Shown here: positions 34,678-47,500 of the stretch, in pieces
Position numbering within the stretch: the first letter of the stretch is position 1
How the letters are laid out: each line of letters begins with the position of its first letter
Source: Neoarius graeffei
Taxonomy: Eukaryota > Chordata > Actinopteri > Siluriformes > Ariidae
NCBI RefSeq assembly: GCF_027579695.1
Contig: NC_083590.1
Span: 20,014,610-20,078,609, forward strand
Reading direction: 5' to 3'
DNA: 64,000 nt
Position numbers and translations under genes: made by a program
Notes under the pieces: generated by a model
Told to the model about the DNA's origin: nothing
Seen by the model: only the letters and a program-made list of their open reading frames with translations
The model's database searches: none

Positions 34678-35400
34678 GTGAATCTTTTCATCACGGCACA
34701 CCTTCAGCCTGTTCAGTGTGCTGAGTGCAGGATGTTTAGTCATTCTTTCTCCGTTGCTAGCGAGAGCTTTATTTGTGATAAGTGCAGATTAATTAGCTCT
34801 CTGACGGAGAAGATTGCAGTCCTAGAAGCGCGTATCCAGGCTTTAGAGAAGGTCAGTGAGCGTGAGAACAGTGTAGTTTCTGTAGGGGAAAGTCAGGATG
34901 CCCAAGGCGGAGTTAGTAATCCCCCAACTCTGGCATTAGAGCCCTTACAGCGGGGCGAATGGGTGATGACTTGGCGGCATAAGCATGGAGCCAAAGCTAC
35001 CGCTGAGGCTCGCCCACGGGAGCACCACTCCTCTCTGCGTCACGTGTCGAACAGGTTTGCTCTCCTTAGTGATGCACCCGCTGAGAAACCTGAAAGAGCT
35101 CTGGTTATAGGGGACTCTATCATACGGCACATGAAATTAGCTCAGCCTTTAGGGGCACCAGCAGCTTTAGTCAGGTGTATACCGGGAGCCAGGGCGCCGG
35201 ACAAAGCAGGTAATCTTAGGTTCTTAGGCAAGCAGAGGTTCTCAAAGATAATTATCCATGCAGGAGCTAATGATATACGTCTTTGTCAGTCTGAGTTAAA
35301 AAAAATTAAAACTACTAATTTAAGGTCAGACAATGTAAGTGACCCTGTAGTTAACAATATAACTATCAGATCAGCAATTAGAATGTTTTACTCCCCTTAA
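34678..35400 (+). pseudogene. LINE ORF1-type protein with SGNH esterase-like domain, truncated
   Basis: A 240-codon frame with a Cys-rich start ([11 protein letters not shown] and FICDKCRL), a coiled coil ([20 protein letters not shown]), then [11 protein letters not shown] and [11 protein letters not shown], the first and later blocks of SGNH-type esterases found in L2/CR1 ORF1 proteins. After residue about 215 it joins sequence from just before the reverse transcriptase and stops. It is a mobile-element gene, broken by an internal deletion. Confidence 0.75.
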
Positions 35401-36913
35401 AGAAATTGAATTACTTTCATTAATCTCGGCATCAAAAGCCTCAACTTGCGTACTAGATCCCTTACCTACACGTCTATTCAAACAGAGAATACCTGAAGTA
35501 ATTGAACCGCTTCTAAAAATAATAAATTCTTCTCTTAGGATCGGCTATGTACCCAAATCCTTTAAACTAGCAGTTATCAAACCTCTGATTAAAAAACCTG
35601 ACCTTGATCCCTGTCAGCTGTCCAATTATCAGCCAATATCAAACCTCCCCTTTATCTCCAAGATCCTTGAAAAAGCTGTGGCACAGCAGTTATGCTCATA
35701 TTTACATAGGAATAACACCCATGAAATGTATCAGTCAGGATTTAGACCTCATCACAGCACAGAGACAGCTCTGGTTAAAGTAGTAAACGACCTACTGTTG
35801 GCGTCTGATCAGGGCTGTGTCTCGCTGCTTGTGTTGCTTGACCTTAGTGCAGCATTTGATACCACTGATCATTCCATTCTTCTGGATAGACTAGAAAATG
35901 TTGTGGGAGTTAAGGGAACGGCCCTCTCCTGGCTCAGCTCTTATTTAACTGATCGTTATCAGTATGTTGATGTAAATAGTGATTTTTCTAGACATACTGA
36001 GGTAAAGCTTGGTGTTCCACAAGGTTCTGTCTTGGGTCCACTGCTTTTTTCTTTATATATGTTACCTCTGGGTGATATTATTCGTAAACATGGTATTAGT
36101 TTCCACTGTTATGCTGATGACACACAGTTGTATGTTTCTGCAAAACCAGATGAGAGACACCAGCTTAATAGAATTGAGGAATGTGTTAAGGACATTAGAC
36201 ACTGGATGCTCATTAACTTCCTTCTGCTTAACTCTGATGAGACTGAAGTACTTGTACTAGGACCACATGCAGCTAGAAGTAAGTTTTCTGATTACACAGT
36301 AACTCTGGATGGCCTTTCTGTTTCTTCACGTGCAGCAGTAAAAGACCTCGGAGTGATTATTGACCCCAGTCTTTCATTCGAAACTCACATTGATAACATT
36401 ACCCGGATAGCTTTCTTTCATCTCAGAAATATTGCTAAGATAAGAAATTTAATGTCACTACACGACGCAGAAAAACTAGTCCATGCTTTCGTTACCTCCA
36501 GGTTGGATTATTGTAATGCCTTACTGTCTGGATGTTCCAATAAGTGCATAAACAAGCTCCAGTTAGTTCAAAATGCAGCAGCAAGAGTCCTTACTAGAAC
36601 TAGAAAATATGACCACATCACGCCTGTCTTATCCACACTGCATTGGCTCCCAATCAAATTTCGTATTGATTATAAAATACTACTATTGACCTTTAAAGCA
36701 CTAAATGGTCTCGCACCACAGTACCTGAGTGAACTTCTGCTCCTCTATGACCCGCCACGCCTACTTAGATCAAGAGGTGCAGACTATCTGCTGGTACCTC
36801 GTATAGTGAAGGCTACATCGGGGGCGGAGCCTTTTCTTACAAAGCCCTGCAGCTATGGAACAGCCTTCCAAGTAGTGTTCGGGAATCAGACACAGTCTCA
36901 GTGTCTAGGCTGA
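35396..36913 (+). pseudogene. LINE reverse transcriptase (L2-like), lacking endonuclease and frameshifted
   Basis: Open frame from about 35396: [78 protein letters not shown] and the catalytic box YADDTQLYV. Near 36825 a frameshift changes frame: the expected ending KTYLFSRAL is present in another frame at 36914-36940. The upstream apurinic-type endonuclease is missing, so it is not autonomous. Confidence 0.88.
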
Positions 36914-37832
36914 AAACATATCTGTTTAGTCGAGCCTTGTGTTAATGGTGTTTATGAGGTAAAGGTGTAGATCTGGAGGGTTCTCAGACAGAGTGTTTTG
37001 GTAAACTGGGATGCATGGATGCTGTCAGTCCCCACTTGCTTGCTCACTCGAGTTTGTTGACGGTGTAGTGGCTGCTGCTTTATGTCCCGGGGCTCCCTCA
37101 TGCCTGTGTTACCTTCTGGCTCTCTCCTTTTAGTTATGCTGTCATAGGTAGTTTTGCCGGAGTCCCTGCTTGTACTCAGCGCAAAATGTATACTGTTCCT
37201 ACTTATTCAGGTGCCACTGGGCATCCCTAACAACCTGTGTTTTCTCTCTCTTCTCCCCCAAATCTGTCCCTCTGAGTTACATGTCAATCCTGAGATTGAG
37301 ATGCTGATCTCTTCTGCTCCTCAGACCTGCCTGATCCATCCTGGTGCCCTGTGTCTGGTTGGAGTCTCATCGCATCGCTCCTGTGGAGGACGGCCCCATG
37401 TGGACAGTTGAAAGTCACACCTGGAGGACGCTCTGGACTCTTACAGTAATGCTTTTATGGCTGAGGACTACAGTTGGCTTGCTAACTTTAGGACTGCAGT
37501 TATCATGAACAGTTTTGCACTCAAGTTTCCATCAACGAAGAGTTTATAACATCAACAAAACTGACTTCATGTTAAAACTGTTATAGTCATGTTGTCTGTT
37601 GTTGTCCAGGTGAGGATGGGTTCCCTTTTGGGTCTGGTTCCTCTCGAGGTTTCTTCCTCGTGTCATCTGGGGGAGGTTTTCCTTGCCACCGTCGCCACGG
37701 GCTTGCTCATTAGGATAGATTAGGGATAAAACTGGCTCATGTCTTGGGTCATTCAGATTCTGTAAAGCTGCTTTGGGACAATGTCTATTGTTAAAAGCGC
37801 TATACAAACAAACTTGACTTGACACCCTACCC

Positions 37833-38460
37833 AATGGAGAATGAGCGTTGAACATGGTTTACAATATTGCATGGTTGTCAAGACATGACGTAACACGTCG
37901 GAGACGTAAAACTCCCGCGCTAGCGAACGACTGGGACAATTTATAAACAAGCATGGCTGCCAGGTTTGCGTTGTTAAATAGAGAAGATTTTGAGAGAATT
38001 TTGAAAGAAAAAGATGCGTTGAACACCCGAAAGGAATGTGTAGTTATTATAATAATACTGGCTGGCTTTTTTCATGGTATATCAGATATATTCCATTCAG
38101 CTACTCATCTTCGACTTGTTCAGTATCATACTAGCTGAATGGAATATATCTGATATACCACGAAAACCAGCCAATAATATTTAATTATGTCACTCAGATC
38201 TGCAATGTATTTCGTATGAAAAATGCGAGTTTTTCAACACGAGAAGATAAACTTCATATCTTCAAGCCAATGTGTGATTTTCTTTTTATTATATCGACAC
38301 ATTCACAAACAAAAACTAGCCAAAACAATTCATCGATTTCCTCACGAGTGATATAGAGAGATTTATGTCACGGTTTTGGTTCTCCATGTCCCGGATAGAG
38401 CTCGGATGAAAAATACGAGTGGTGTATTTCCCAGTAAAACACCTGTGTCTATATTATATA
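37833..38460. mobile_element. Dispersed DNA element, family A, copy 2, right part
   Basis: Matches 5870-6480, including the hairpin (38072-38159) with arms around ATCAGATATATTCCATTCAG and the end motif AAGATAAACTTCATATCTTC at 38244. Confidence 0.6.
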
Positions 38461-39928
38461 TCTACACACACACACACGCAATGAGTAAAATATCTGTAAC
38501 TGTAACGAATGTTGTCCACGGCATCCATGAGGCTGGAAACCAGGTTTTTTTCCTGAATCAGGTTCTACCTTAACAACAAAAAAGACAGCTGGACATCTCC
38601 ATCTTTGAATTATCGATCAACTAATTAAAAATGAAAAGCCATGCTACCCATACATTACTATATTAAGGTCTGATGTTGCATTCATGTCTAAATAAGACAG
38701 TATAACTCATCGTACGGTACGACAATGTACCGTCACAGGTTCACGAGATCCATAACCCATCCTACATCTCCTGGGAAAGATTTATTTATTACAGTCACTG
38801 AAAACTGGAGTAGAGCAAAATCAGCCACACTGGAACTGTAAGGGATTTAGAAACAGGAAACCATGGTCGTGTGTGTGTCTGTCTTTTTCTTCAACCCTTG
38901 ATTAAGGAATGGCTCATAGTTCACATCTCATCTTTAATCCTTCCTACTAGAATAAAAAGAGCTCCACAGCTCCTCCCTGACTGATGGGCCTGGTGGCTGT
39001 TGTGGGTGGGCTTTTTTTTTTTTTTTGGCCTCACCCTCACTTACTGAGTAAAAAGTCAGGATTAACCAAGTCCCACCCTTGATCCTTTATCTAGGAGTTA
39101 AAATTAAGAGCAGCAGTAGTGGCTGTGTGTGTACATCAAGGGCGAGTGTGTGTGTGTGCTGAAGGTGAAGCTCTCCCTCTCTCTGTCCATCTGCCACACA
39201 GAGCAACTCACAGCCGCATCCCAAATGGCTCCGTACTCAACCCGGAGTGCACTAGAAAAGGGCGGCGAGACCATGATTCACGTGCACGGTGTTATTCACT
39301 AGTTTAGGGAGCACACTGCTATTCAGAACGCGTCCCTCTGTTATTGCGCTTAACTTCTAATGGCTTTGTTTTAAACCTCTCTTTAAAGTCAGCTAATTAA
39401 ATGATTTCCAGTGATTTATTTGCCACCTGTACGGTTTTGGCGACTTTAATAAGTGATGATGAATACCCTGAATTTATTTTAAAAGTAAATTAATCAGTAA
39501 GTGCACACATTAGCTAAAGCTAACGGTAATAGCAAGACGTATATGCACAAAGCACAACCTGGACTCAGTGTGTGTGTTCATGTTGTTCATATTATTATTA
39601 TTATTATTTAAAAAAAAACCCGAATACTTTAACCTCAATATACAGTGCTAGTTTCCACGTTTTAAATAACTGTTTAAGTTAGCGTTAGCTTACAAAGCTA
39701 GCCATGTCGTTAGCCTAGCATCTATTATTATGTAGCTTAGCGGACCGGACACTCCATGACCTTAAATTAAATACCGCTAATAGTCAGAATTAAACTATTA
39801 ATGTAAATATTAATATATACAAATAAAATAAAAACATAAATCCTTACCATCATAATAAATCGCTCGAGTCGAGGAGTTAGCTAAGCTATGCTAAGCTAAG
39901 CTAAATATCCTCCGGGCTGAAAACTTAC
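38461..39928. other. eya3: Promoter-proximal part of eya3 intron 1
   Basis: Short (AC)n and (GT)n runs only; no element or exon recognised. The part next to the promoter (39480-39925) has repeated TTAGCT/TAAGCTA phrases. Confidence 0.4.
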
Positions 39929-40015
39929 ACTACAGTGAAGCTCTCGGGTTGTTAGGGACAACTATTTGGCAGGAAGTGCATGCGCAATGACGAGTGCGCA
40001 GCTTCCGGTTACTAC
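39929..40015 (-). promoter_or_regulatory. eya3: Probable eya3 promoter and non-coding exon 1
   Basis: Upstream of the eya3 start exon on the minus strand, a possible untranslated exon ends at the donor GT|GTAAGT (39928-39927). It is preceded by an NRF1-like GCATGCGC (39978-39985), an ETS motif CTTCCG (ACCGGAAG on the minus strand, 40002-40009) and a second GTGCGCA, with no TATA box, as expected of a broad housekeeping-type promoter. This would make intron 1 about 10.6 kb. The assignment is inferred from position and motifs; no transcript was seen. Confidence 0.5.
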
Positions 40016-40084
40016 TACTTGTTATTCTCCTTCTTCTTATTATTATTATGTAAAATAGAAATAAAGACAAGTTTGTAAAATTGA

Positions 40085-40085
40085 G

Positions 40086-40129
<44 letters not shown>

Positions 40130-40130
40130 A

Positions 40131-40166
<36 letters not shown>

Positions 40167-40967
40167 GACTGTAAATAATTGCTTATATTATAAAAAATGT
40201 ATTATTATTGCTGTTGTTGCTGCTGTTGTTAACTAACTCAACAAACAATAAAATTATTGTTATTATTATTTAAACAAATAAAAAATAAACAAAACAACCA
40301 ACCTATTTATTCTTCTTCTTACTATTATTATTATTAACGACTATGAATTATTGATTTTATATTTATATAATTTATTATTAGTAGTAGTATTAGTAGTAGT
40401 ATTGTTGTTGTTGCTGCTGTTCTCATCTCATCTCATTATCTCTAGCCGCTTTATCCTTCTACAGGGTCGCAGGCAAGCTGGAGCCTATCCCAGCTGACTA
40501 CGGGCGAAAGGCGGGGTACACCCTGGACAAGTCGCCAGGTCATCACAGGGCTGACACATAGACACAGACAACCATTCACACTCACATTCACACCTATGGT
40601 CAATTTAGAGCCACCAGTTAACCTAACCTGCATGTCTTTGGACTGTGGGGGAAACCGGAGCACCCGGAGGAAACCCACGCGGACACGGGGAGAACATGCA
40701 AACTCCACACAGAAAGGCCCTCGCCGGCCCCGGGGCTCGAACCCAGGACCTTCTTGCTGTGAGGCGACAGCGCTAACCACTACACCACCGTGCCGCCCGT
40801 TGCTGCTGTTGTTGTTGTTAACTAAACAAACAAACAACAATAAAATTATTATTATCAACAACTATCAATTATTAATTATTGTAATTTTATTTATTATTAT
40901 TATTATTATTGACTATAAATTATTGCTATTATTTTTATATATGTATATATTGATATATTTACATAAT

Positions 40968-41002
<35 letters not shown>

Positions 41003-41145
41003 GTTGGTGGTGTTGTTAACTAACTAAACAAACAAACAACAATAATAAAATTATTATTGTTGTTAACTATCAGTTATTAATTATTGTTATTTTATATCAT
41101 TATTATTGTTGTTGTTTAAACAAATAAAAAATAAACCAACTAACC

Positions 41146-41181
<36 letters not shown>
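40085..41181. repeat. ATT/AAT trinucleotide-rich region
   Basis: Repeated (AAT)n and (ATT)n tracts (for example 40089-40128, 40130-40164, 40970-41001, 41150-41181) with GTT interruptions, upstream of the eya3 promoter and broken by a SINE. Confidence 0.85.
40422..40798 (-). mobile_element. tRNA-derived SINE
   Basis: Same family as 9472-9848; target duplication GTTGCTGCTGTT at 40410-40421 and 40799-40810. Confidence 0.9.
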
Positions 41182-41182
<1 letters not shown>

Positions 41183-41553
41183 CTCATCTCATTATCTCTA
41201 GCCGCTTTATCCTTCTACAGGGTCGCAGGCAAGCTGGAGCCTATCCCAGCTGACTACGGGCGAAAGGCGGGGTACACCCTGGACAAGTCGCCAGGTCATC
41301 ACAGGGCTGACACATAGACACAGACAACCATTCACACTCACATTCACACCTACGGTCAATTTAGAGTCACCAGTTAACCTAACCTGCATGTCTTTGGACT
41401 GTGGGGGAAACCGGAGCACCCGGAGGAAACCCACGCGGACACGGGGAGAACATGCAAACTCCGCACAGAAAGGCCCTCGCCGGCCACGGGGCTCGAACCT
41501 GGACCTTCTTGCTGTGAGGCGACAGTGCTAACCACTACACCACCGTGCTGCCC
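41182..41553 (-). mobile_element. tRNA-derived SINE at the left edge of the large palindrome
   Basis: Same family, inserted in an ATT tract, so the target duplication cannot be separated from the microsatellite. It has no mirror copy on the right side of the palindrome. Confidence 0.88.
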
Positions 41554-41563
41554 TATTATTATT

Positions 41564-44500
41564 AGGGCCCGAGCCCTATAGGGCGAAGGCCCTATTGTTC
41601 TTGTAAGAGTTCACTATTATTATTCTTCCGTCTTCTTCTTTATTTTTCTCCGCTGTTGGGCCATTTTCGGGGCGCTTGCCATGGGCGAAAACGCACGAAA
41701 TTTGGCGCCAGTTCCGAGAATTGCCACCGCTACTCAGAACCAAAAGCCCAAACTTGGCCGGGGCTCAGGGCCTCTATAGCGCCCCCTAAGTCGTTGTGAT
41801 TTTGGTCTCCCGCATTAAGGTGCCTGGTTGCCATGTAGTTTGTAGTGGTGGCATGCCATTTGGTACGCATATGTATCTCACTAAGCCGGACAAAAATGTA
41901 ATGCCAATGCATTAGCCACGCCCAACAGGAAGTGAGGTAATTTCACTTTTGTGCGAAATGCATGGCCTCGAAGACGGCGCAACTCCTCCTAGACCGTTCA
42001 TAGGAATGTCACCAAAATTGATACACATCATCTACAGACATGGCTGACAAAAGTTACTAAATACGTTTCATGTAGCATAAACCGTTCAGAAGTTATACGT
42101 CAATCAATTTTCACTTCAAAATTTTACATGCTAAAAAATTCATAACAAATCTTCTAATTGCTCAAAACTGCTCATACTTCACAGGCAAATCACTCATTGG
42201 GCTTCTGACATGTTACCCAATTTCTGTGATATTTCGCCACTGGGGGCGCTATTTTTGGGCAAAAAATCCAATCTTTCCTCAAATTTGGTCAAACTTCACG
42301 GCCACCCTCTTACTACCTCCCATGTCATGTATACCACATTTTGGGAATTTTCGTCCATGGGGGGCGCTGTTTTTGGCCGACGCAATTGCTCCAAAACGGG
42401 TTTTTGGTAAATAATTCCATAATGCTTTTCCTTCACACCACTACCTTGTGACAGTGCGTTGCTGTTGTAGACACTTATTTTTCCAACTCGTAATCGCTCA
42501 TGTACAGCATAGCGCCACCTACTGACATGGGAAAAACCAAAAAATTTATTCTTCAAAAATCTATATCTCATCTTCTATTTACTCAATTGTCATCAAACTT
42601 CATACGCAAACTCTTCATAGCTCACCTGACATGTACGCCAAATTTTGTGCACTTTCGCCCCTGGGGGTGCTGGTTATGGCAGAAATGATATTGCAGCTTC
42701 TGATTTGTCAAACTTGGCAAGCAAACTCTTTACAAGACACTTATTGGGGCGCTTGCCATGGTCGACTACGCACGAAATTTGGCTCCTTTTTCTTAGACTG
42801 CCACCGCTACTGAGAACCAGAAGCCCAGATCCAGGCGGGCCTCAGGGCCTCTATAGCGCCCCCTAACTCGTTGTGATTTTGGCCTCCCGCATTAAGGTGC
42901 CTGGTTGCCATGTAGTTTGTAGTAGTGGCATGCCATTTGGTACGCATATGTATCTCACTAATCCGGACAAAAATTTGGCCGACGCAATTGCTCCAAAACG
43001 GGTTTTTGGTAAATAATTCCATAATGCTTTTCCTTCACACCACTACCTTGTGACAGTGCGTTGCTGTTGTAGACACTTATTTTTCCAACTCGTAATCGCT
43101 CATGTACAGCATAGCGCCACCTACTGACATGGGAAAAACCAAAAAATTTATTCTTCAAAAATCTATATCTCATCTTCTATTTACTCAATTGTCATCAAAC
43201 TTCATACGCAAACTCTTCATAGCTCACCTGACATGTACGCCAAATTTTGTGCACTTTCGCCCCTGGGGGTGCTGGTTATGGCAGAAATGATATTGCAGCT
43301 TCTGATTTGTCAAACTTGGCAAGCAAACTCTTTACAAGACACTTATTGGGGCGCTTGCCATGGTCGACTACGCACGAAATTTGGCTCCTTTTTCTTAGAC
43401 TGCCACCGCTACTGAGAACCAGAAGCCCAGATCCAGGCGGGCCTCAGGGCCTCTATAGCGCCCCCTAACTCGTTGTGATTTTGGCCTCCCGCATTAAGGT
43501 GCCTGGTTGCCATGTAGTTTGTAGTAGTGGCATGCCATTTGGTACGCATATGTATCTCACTAATCCGGACAAAAATGTAATGCCAATGCATTAGCCACGC
43601 CCAACAGGAAGTGAGGTAATTTCACTTTTGTGCGAAATGCATGGCCTCGAAGACGGCGCAACTCCTCCTAGACCATTCATAGGAATGTCACCAAAATTGA
43701 TACACATCATCTACAGACATGGCCCTATTGTTCTTGTAAGAGTTCACTATTATTATTCTTCCGTCTTCTTCTTTATTTTTCTCCGCTGTTGGGCCATTTT
43801 CGGGGCGCTTGCCATGGGCGAAAACGCACGAAATTTGGCGCCAGTTCCGAGAATTGCCACCGCTACTCAGAACCAAAAGCCCAAACTTGGCCGGGGCTCA
43901 GGGCCTCTATAGCGCCCCCTAAGTCGTTGTGATTTTGGTCTCCCGCATTAAGGTGCCTGGTTGCCATGTAGTTTGTAGTGGTGGCATGCCATTTGGTACG
44001 CATATGTATCTCACTAAGCCGGACAAAAATGTAATGCCAATGCATTAGCCACGCCCAACAGGAAGTGAGGTAATTTCACTTTTGTGCGAAATGCATGGCC
44101 TCGAAGACGGCGCAACTCCTCCTAGACCGTTCATAGGAATGTCACCAAAATTGATACACATCATCTACAGACATGGCTGACAAAAGTTACTAAATACGTT
44201 TCATGTAGCATAAACCGTTCAGAAGTTATACGTCAATCAATTTTCACTTCAAAATTTTACATGCTAAAAAATTCATAACAAATCTTCTAATTGCTCAAAA
44301 CTGCTCATACTTCACAGGCAAATCACTCATTGGGCTTCTGACATGTTACCCAATTTCTGTGATATTTCGCCACTGGGGGCGCTATTTTTGGGCAAAAAAT
44401 CCAATCTTTCCTCAAATTTGGTCAAACTTCACGGCCACCCTCTTACTACCTCCCATGTCATGTATACCACATTTTGGGAATTTTCGTCCATGGGGGGCGC

Positions 44501-47500
44501 TGTTTTTGGCCGACGCAATTGCTCCAAAACGGGTTTTTGGTAAATAATTCCATAATGCTTTTCCTTCACACCACTACCTTGTGATAGTGCGTTGCTGTTG
44601 TAGACACTTATTTTTCCAACTCGTAATCGCTCATGTACAGCATAGCGCCACCTACTGACATGGGAAAAACCAAAAAATTTATTCTTCAAAAATCTATATC
44701 TCATCTTCTATTTACTCAATTGTCATCAAACTTCATACGCAAACTCTTCATAGCTCACCTGACATGTACGCCAAATTTTGTGCACTTTCGCCCCTGGGGG
44801 TGCTGGTTATGGCAGAAATGATATTGCAGCTTCTGATTTGTCAAACTTGGCAAGCAAACTCTTTACAAGACACTTATTGGGGCGCTTGCCATGGTCGACT
44901 ACGCACGAAATTTGGCTCCTTTTTCTTAGACTGCCACCGCTACTGAGAACCAGAAGCCCAGATCCAGGCGGGCCTCAGGGCCTCTATAGCGCCCCCTAAC
45001 TCGTTGTGATTTTGGCCTCCCGCATTAAGGTGCCTGGTTGCCATGTAGTTTGTAGTAGTGGCATGCCATTTGGTACGCATATGTATCTCACTAATCCGGA
45101 CAAAAATGTAATGCCAATGCATTAGCCACGCCCAACAGGAAGTGAGGTAATTTCACTTTTGTGCGAAATGCATGGCCTCGAAGACGGCGCAACTCCTCCT
45201 AGACCATTCATAGGAATGTCACCAAAATTGATACACATCATCTACAGACATGGCTGACAAAAGTTACTAAATACGTTTCACGTAGCATAAACCGTTCAGA
45301 AGTTATACGTCAATCAATTTTCAATGCAAAATTTTACATGCTTAAAAATTCATAACAAATCTTCTAATTGCTCAAAACTGCTCATACTTCACAAGCAAAT
45401 CACTCATTGGGCTTCTGACATGTTACCCAATTTCTGTGATATTTCGCCACTGGGGGCGCTATTTTTGGGCAAAAAATCCAATCTTTCCTCAAATTTGGTC
45501 AAACTTCACGGCCACCCTCTTACTACCTCCCATGTCATGTATACCACATTTTGGGAATTTTCGTCCATGGGGGGCGCTGTTTTTGGCCGACGCAATTGCT
45601 CCAAAACGGGTTTTTGGTAAATAATTCCATAATGCTTTTCCTTCACACCACTACCTTGTGATAGTGCATTGCTGTTGTAGACACTTATTTCTCCAACTCA
45701 TAATCGCTCATGTACAGCATAGCGCCACCTACTGACATGGGAAAAACCAAAAAATTTATTCTTCAAAAATCTATATCTCATCTTCTATTTACTCAATTGT
45801 CATCAAACTTCATACGCAAACTCTTCATAGCTCACCTGACATGTACGCCAAATTTTGTGCACTTTCGCCCCTGGGGCTGCTGGTTATGGCAGAAATGATA
45901 TTGCAGCTTATGATTTGTCAAACTTGGCAAGCAAACTCTTTACAAGACCCTTATTGGGGCGCTTGCCAGGGTCGACAACGCCCGAAATTTGGCTCCTTTT
46001 TCTTAGACTGCCACCGCTTCTGAGAACCAGAAGCCCAGATCCAGGCGGGCCTCAGGGCCTCTATAGCACCCCCTAACGTGTTGTGATTTTTGCCTCTCGC
46101 ATTAAGGTGCCTGCTTGGCATATAGTTTCTAGTTATTATTATTAGGGCCCGAGCACCGTTCAGTGCGAGACCCTATTGTTTTTTAAAGGATTATTATTAT
46201 TATTATTATTATTAGGCCCCGAGCACCGTACAGTGCGAGACCCTATTGTTGCCATGTGTCCAATTCTGTGCTCTGTCGCCATTGTGGGAGTAATGTCTCT
46301 TGCCGAAGAAGCTGTGGAAGGTATTTCGTGGGGACGCATGCCCCCGCCCCCCTTGGCCGCTGGCGCGAGGGCCCGTCGAGGCCGCTTGCGGCTTTAATTA
46401 TTCTTCCGTCTTCTTCTTCTTCTTCCGTCTTCTTCTTCTTCTTTATTTTTCTCCGCTGTTGGGCCATTTTCGGGGCGCTTGCCATGGGCGAAAACGCACG
46501 AAATTTGGCACCAGTTCCGAGAATTGCCACCGCTACTCAGAACCAGAAGCCCAAACTTGGCCGGGGCTCAGGGCCTCCATAGCGCCCCCTGAGTCGTTGT
46601 GATTTTGGCCTCCCGCATTAAGGTGCCTGGTTGCCATATAGTTTGTAGTAGTGGCATGCAATTTGGTACGCATATGTATCTCACTAAGCCGGACAAAAAT
46701 GTAATGCCAATGCATTAGCCACGCCCAACAGGAAGTGAGGTAATTTCACTTTTGTGCGAAATGCATGGCCACGAAGACGGCGCAACTCCTCCTAGACCGT
46801 TCATAGGAATGTCACCAAAATTGATACACATCATCTACAGACATGGCTGACAAAAGTTACTAAATATGTTTCACGTAGGATTAACCGTTCAGAAGTTATA
46901 CGTCAATCAATTTTCGATGCAAAATTTTACATGCTTAAAAATTCATAACAAATCTTCTGATTGCTCAAAACTGCTCATACTTCACACGCAAATCACTCAT
47001 TGGGCTTCTGACATGTTACCCAATTTCTGTGATATTTCGCCACTGGGGGCGCTATTTCTGGGCAAAAATTCCAATCTTTCCTCAATTTTGGTCAAACTTC
47101 ACGGCCACCCTCTTACTACCTCCCATGTCATGTATACCACGTTTTGGAAATTTTCGTCCATGGGGGGCGCTGTTTTTGGCCGACGAAATTGCTCCAAAAC
47201 GGGTTTTTGGTAAATAATTCCATAATGCTTTTCCTTCACACCACTTCCTTGTGATAGTACGTTGCTGTTGTAGACACTTATTTTTCCAACTCATAATCGC
47301 TCATGTACAGCATAGCGCCACCTACTGACATGGGAAAAACCAAAAAATTTATTCTTCAAAAATCTATATCTCATCTTCTATTTACTCAATTGTCATCAAA
47401 CTTCATACGCAAACTCTTCATAGCTCACCTGACGTCTACGCCAAATTTTGTGCACTTTGGCCCCTGGGGGTGCTGGTTATGGCAAAAATGATATTGCAGC

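Larger units (their letters stand above)
34379..37832 (+). mobile_element. L2-like non-LTR retrotransposon, internally deleted
   Basis: Order: leader with pyrimidine tracts, ORF1-type frame (34678), reverse transcriptase frame (to 36913), long 3' UTR, and the TTAAAAGCGCTATACAAAC end with an ACTTGACTTGAC tail. The endonuclease and the start of ORF2 are missing. It interrupts a family A element in eya3 intron 1. Confidence 0.85.
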
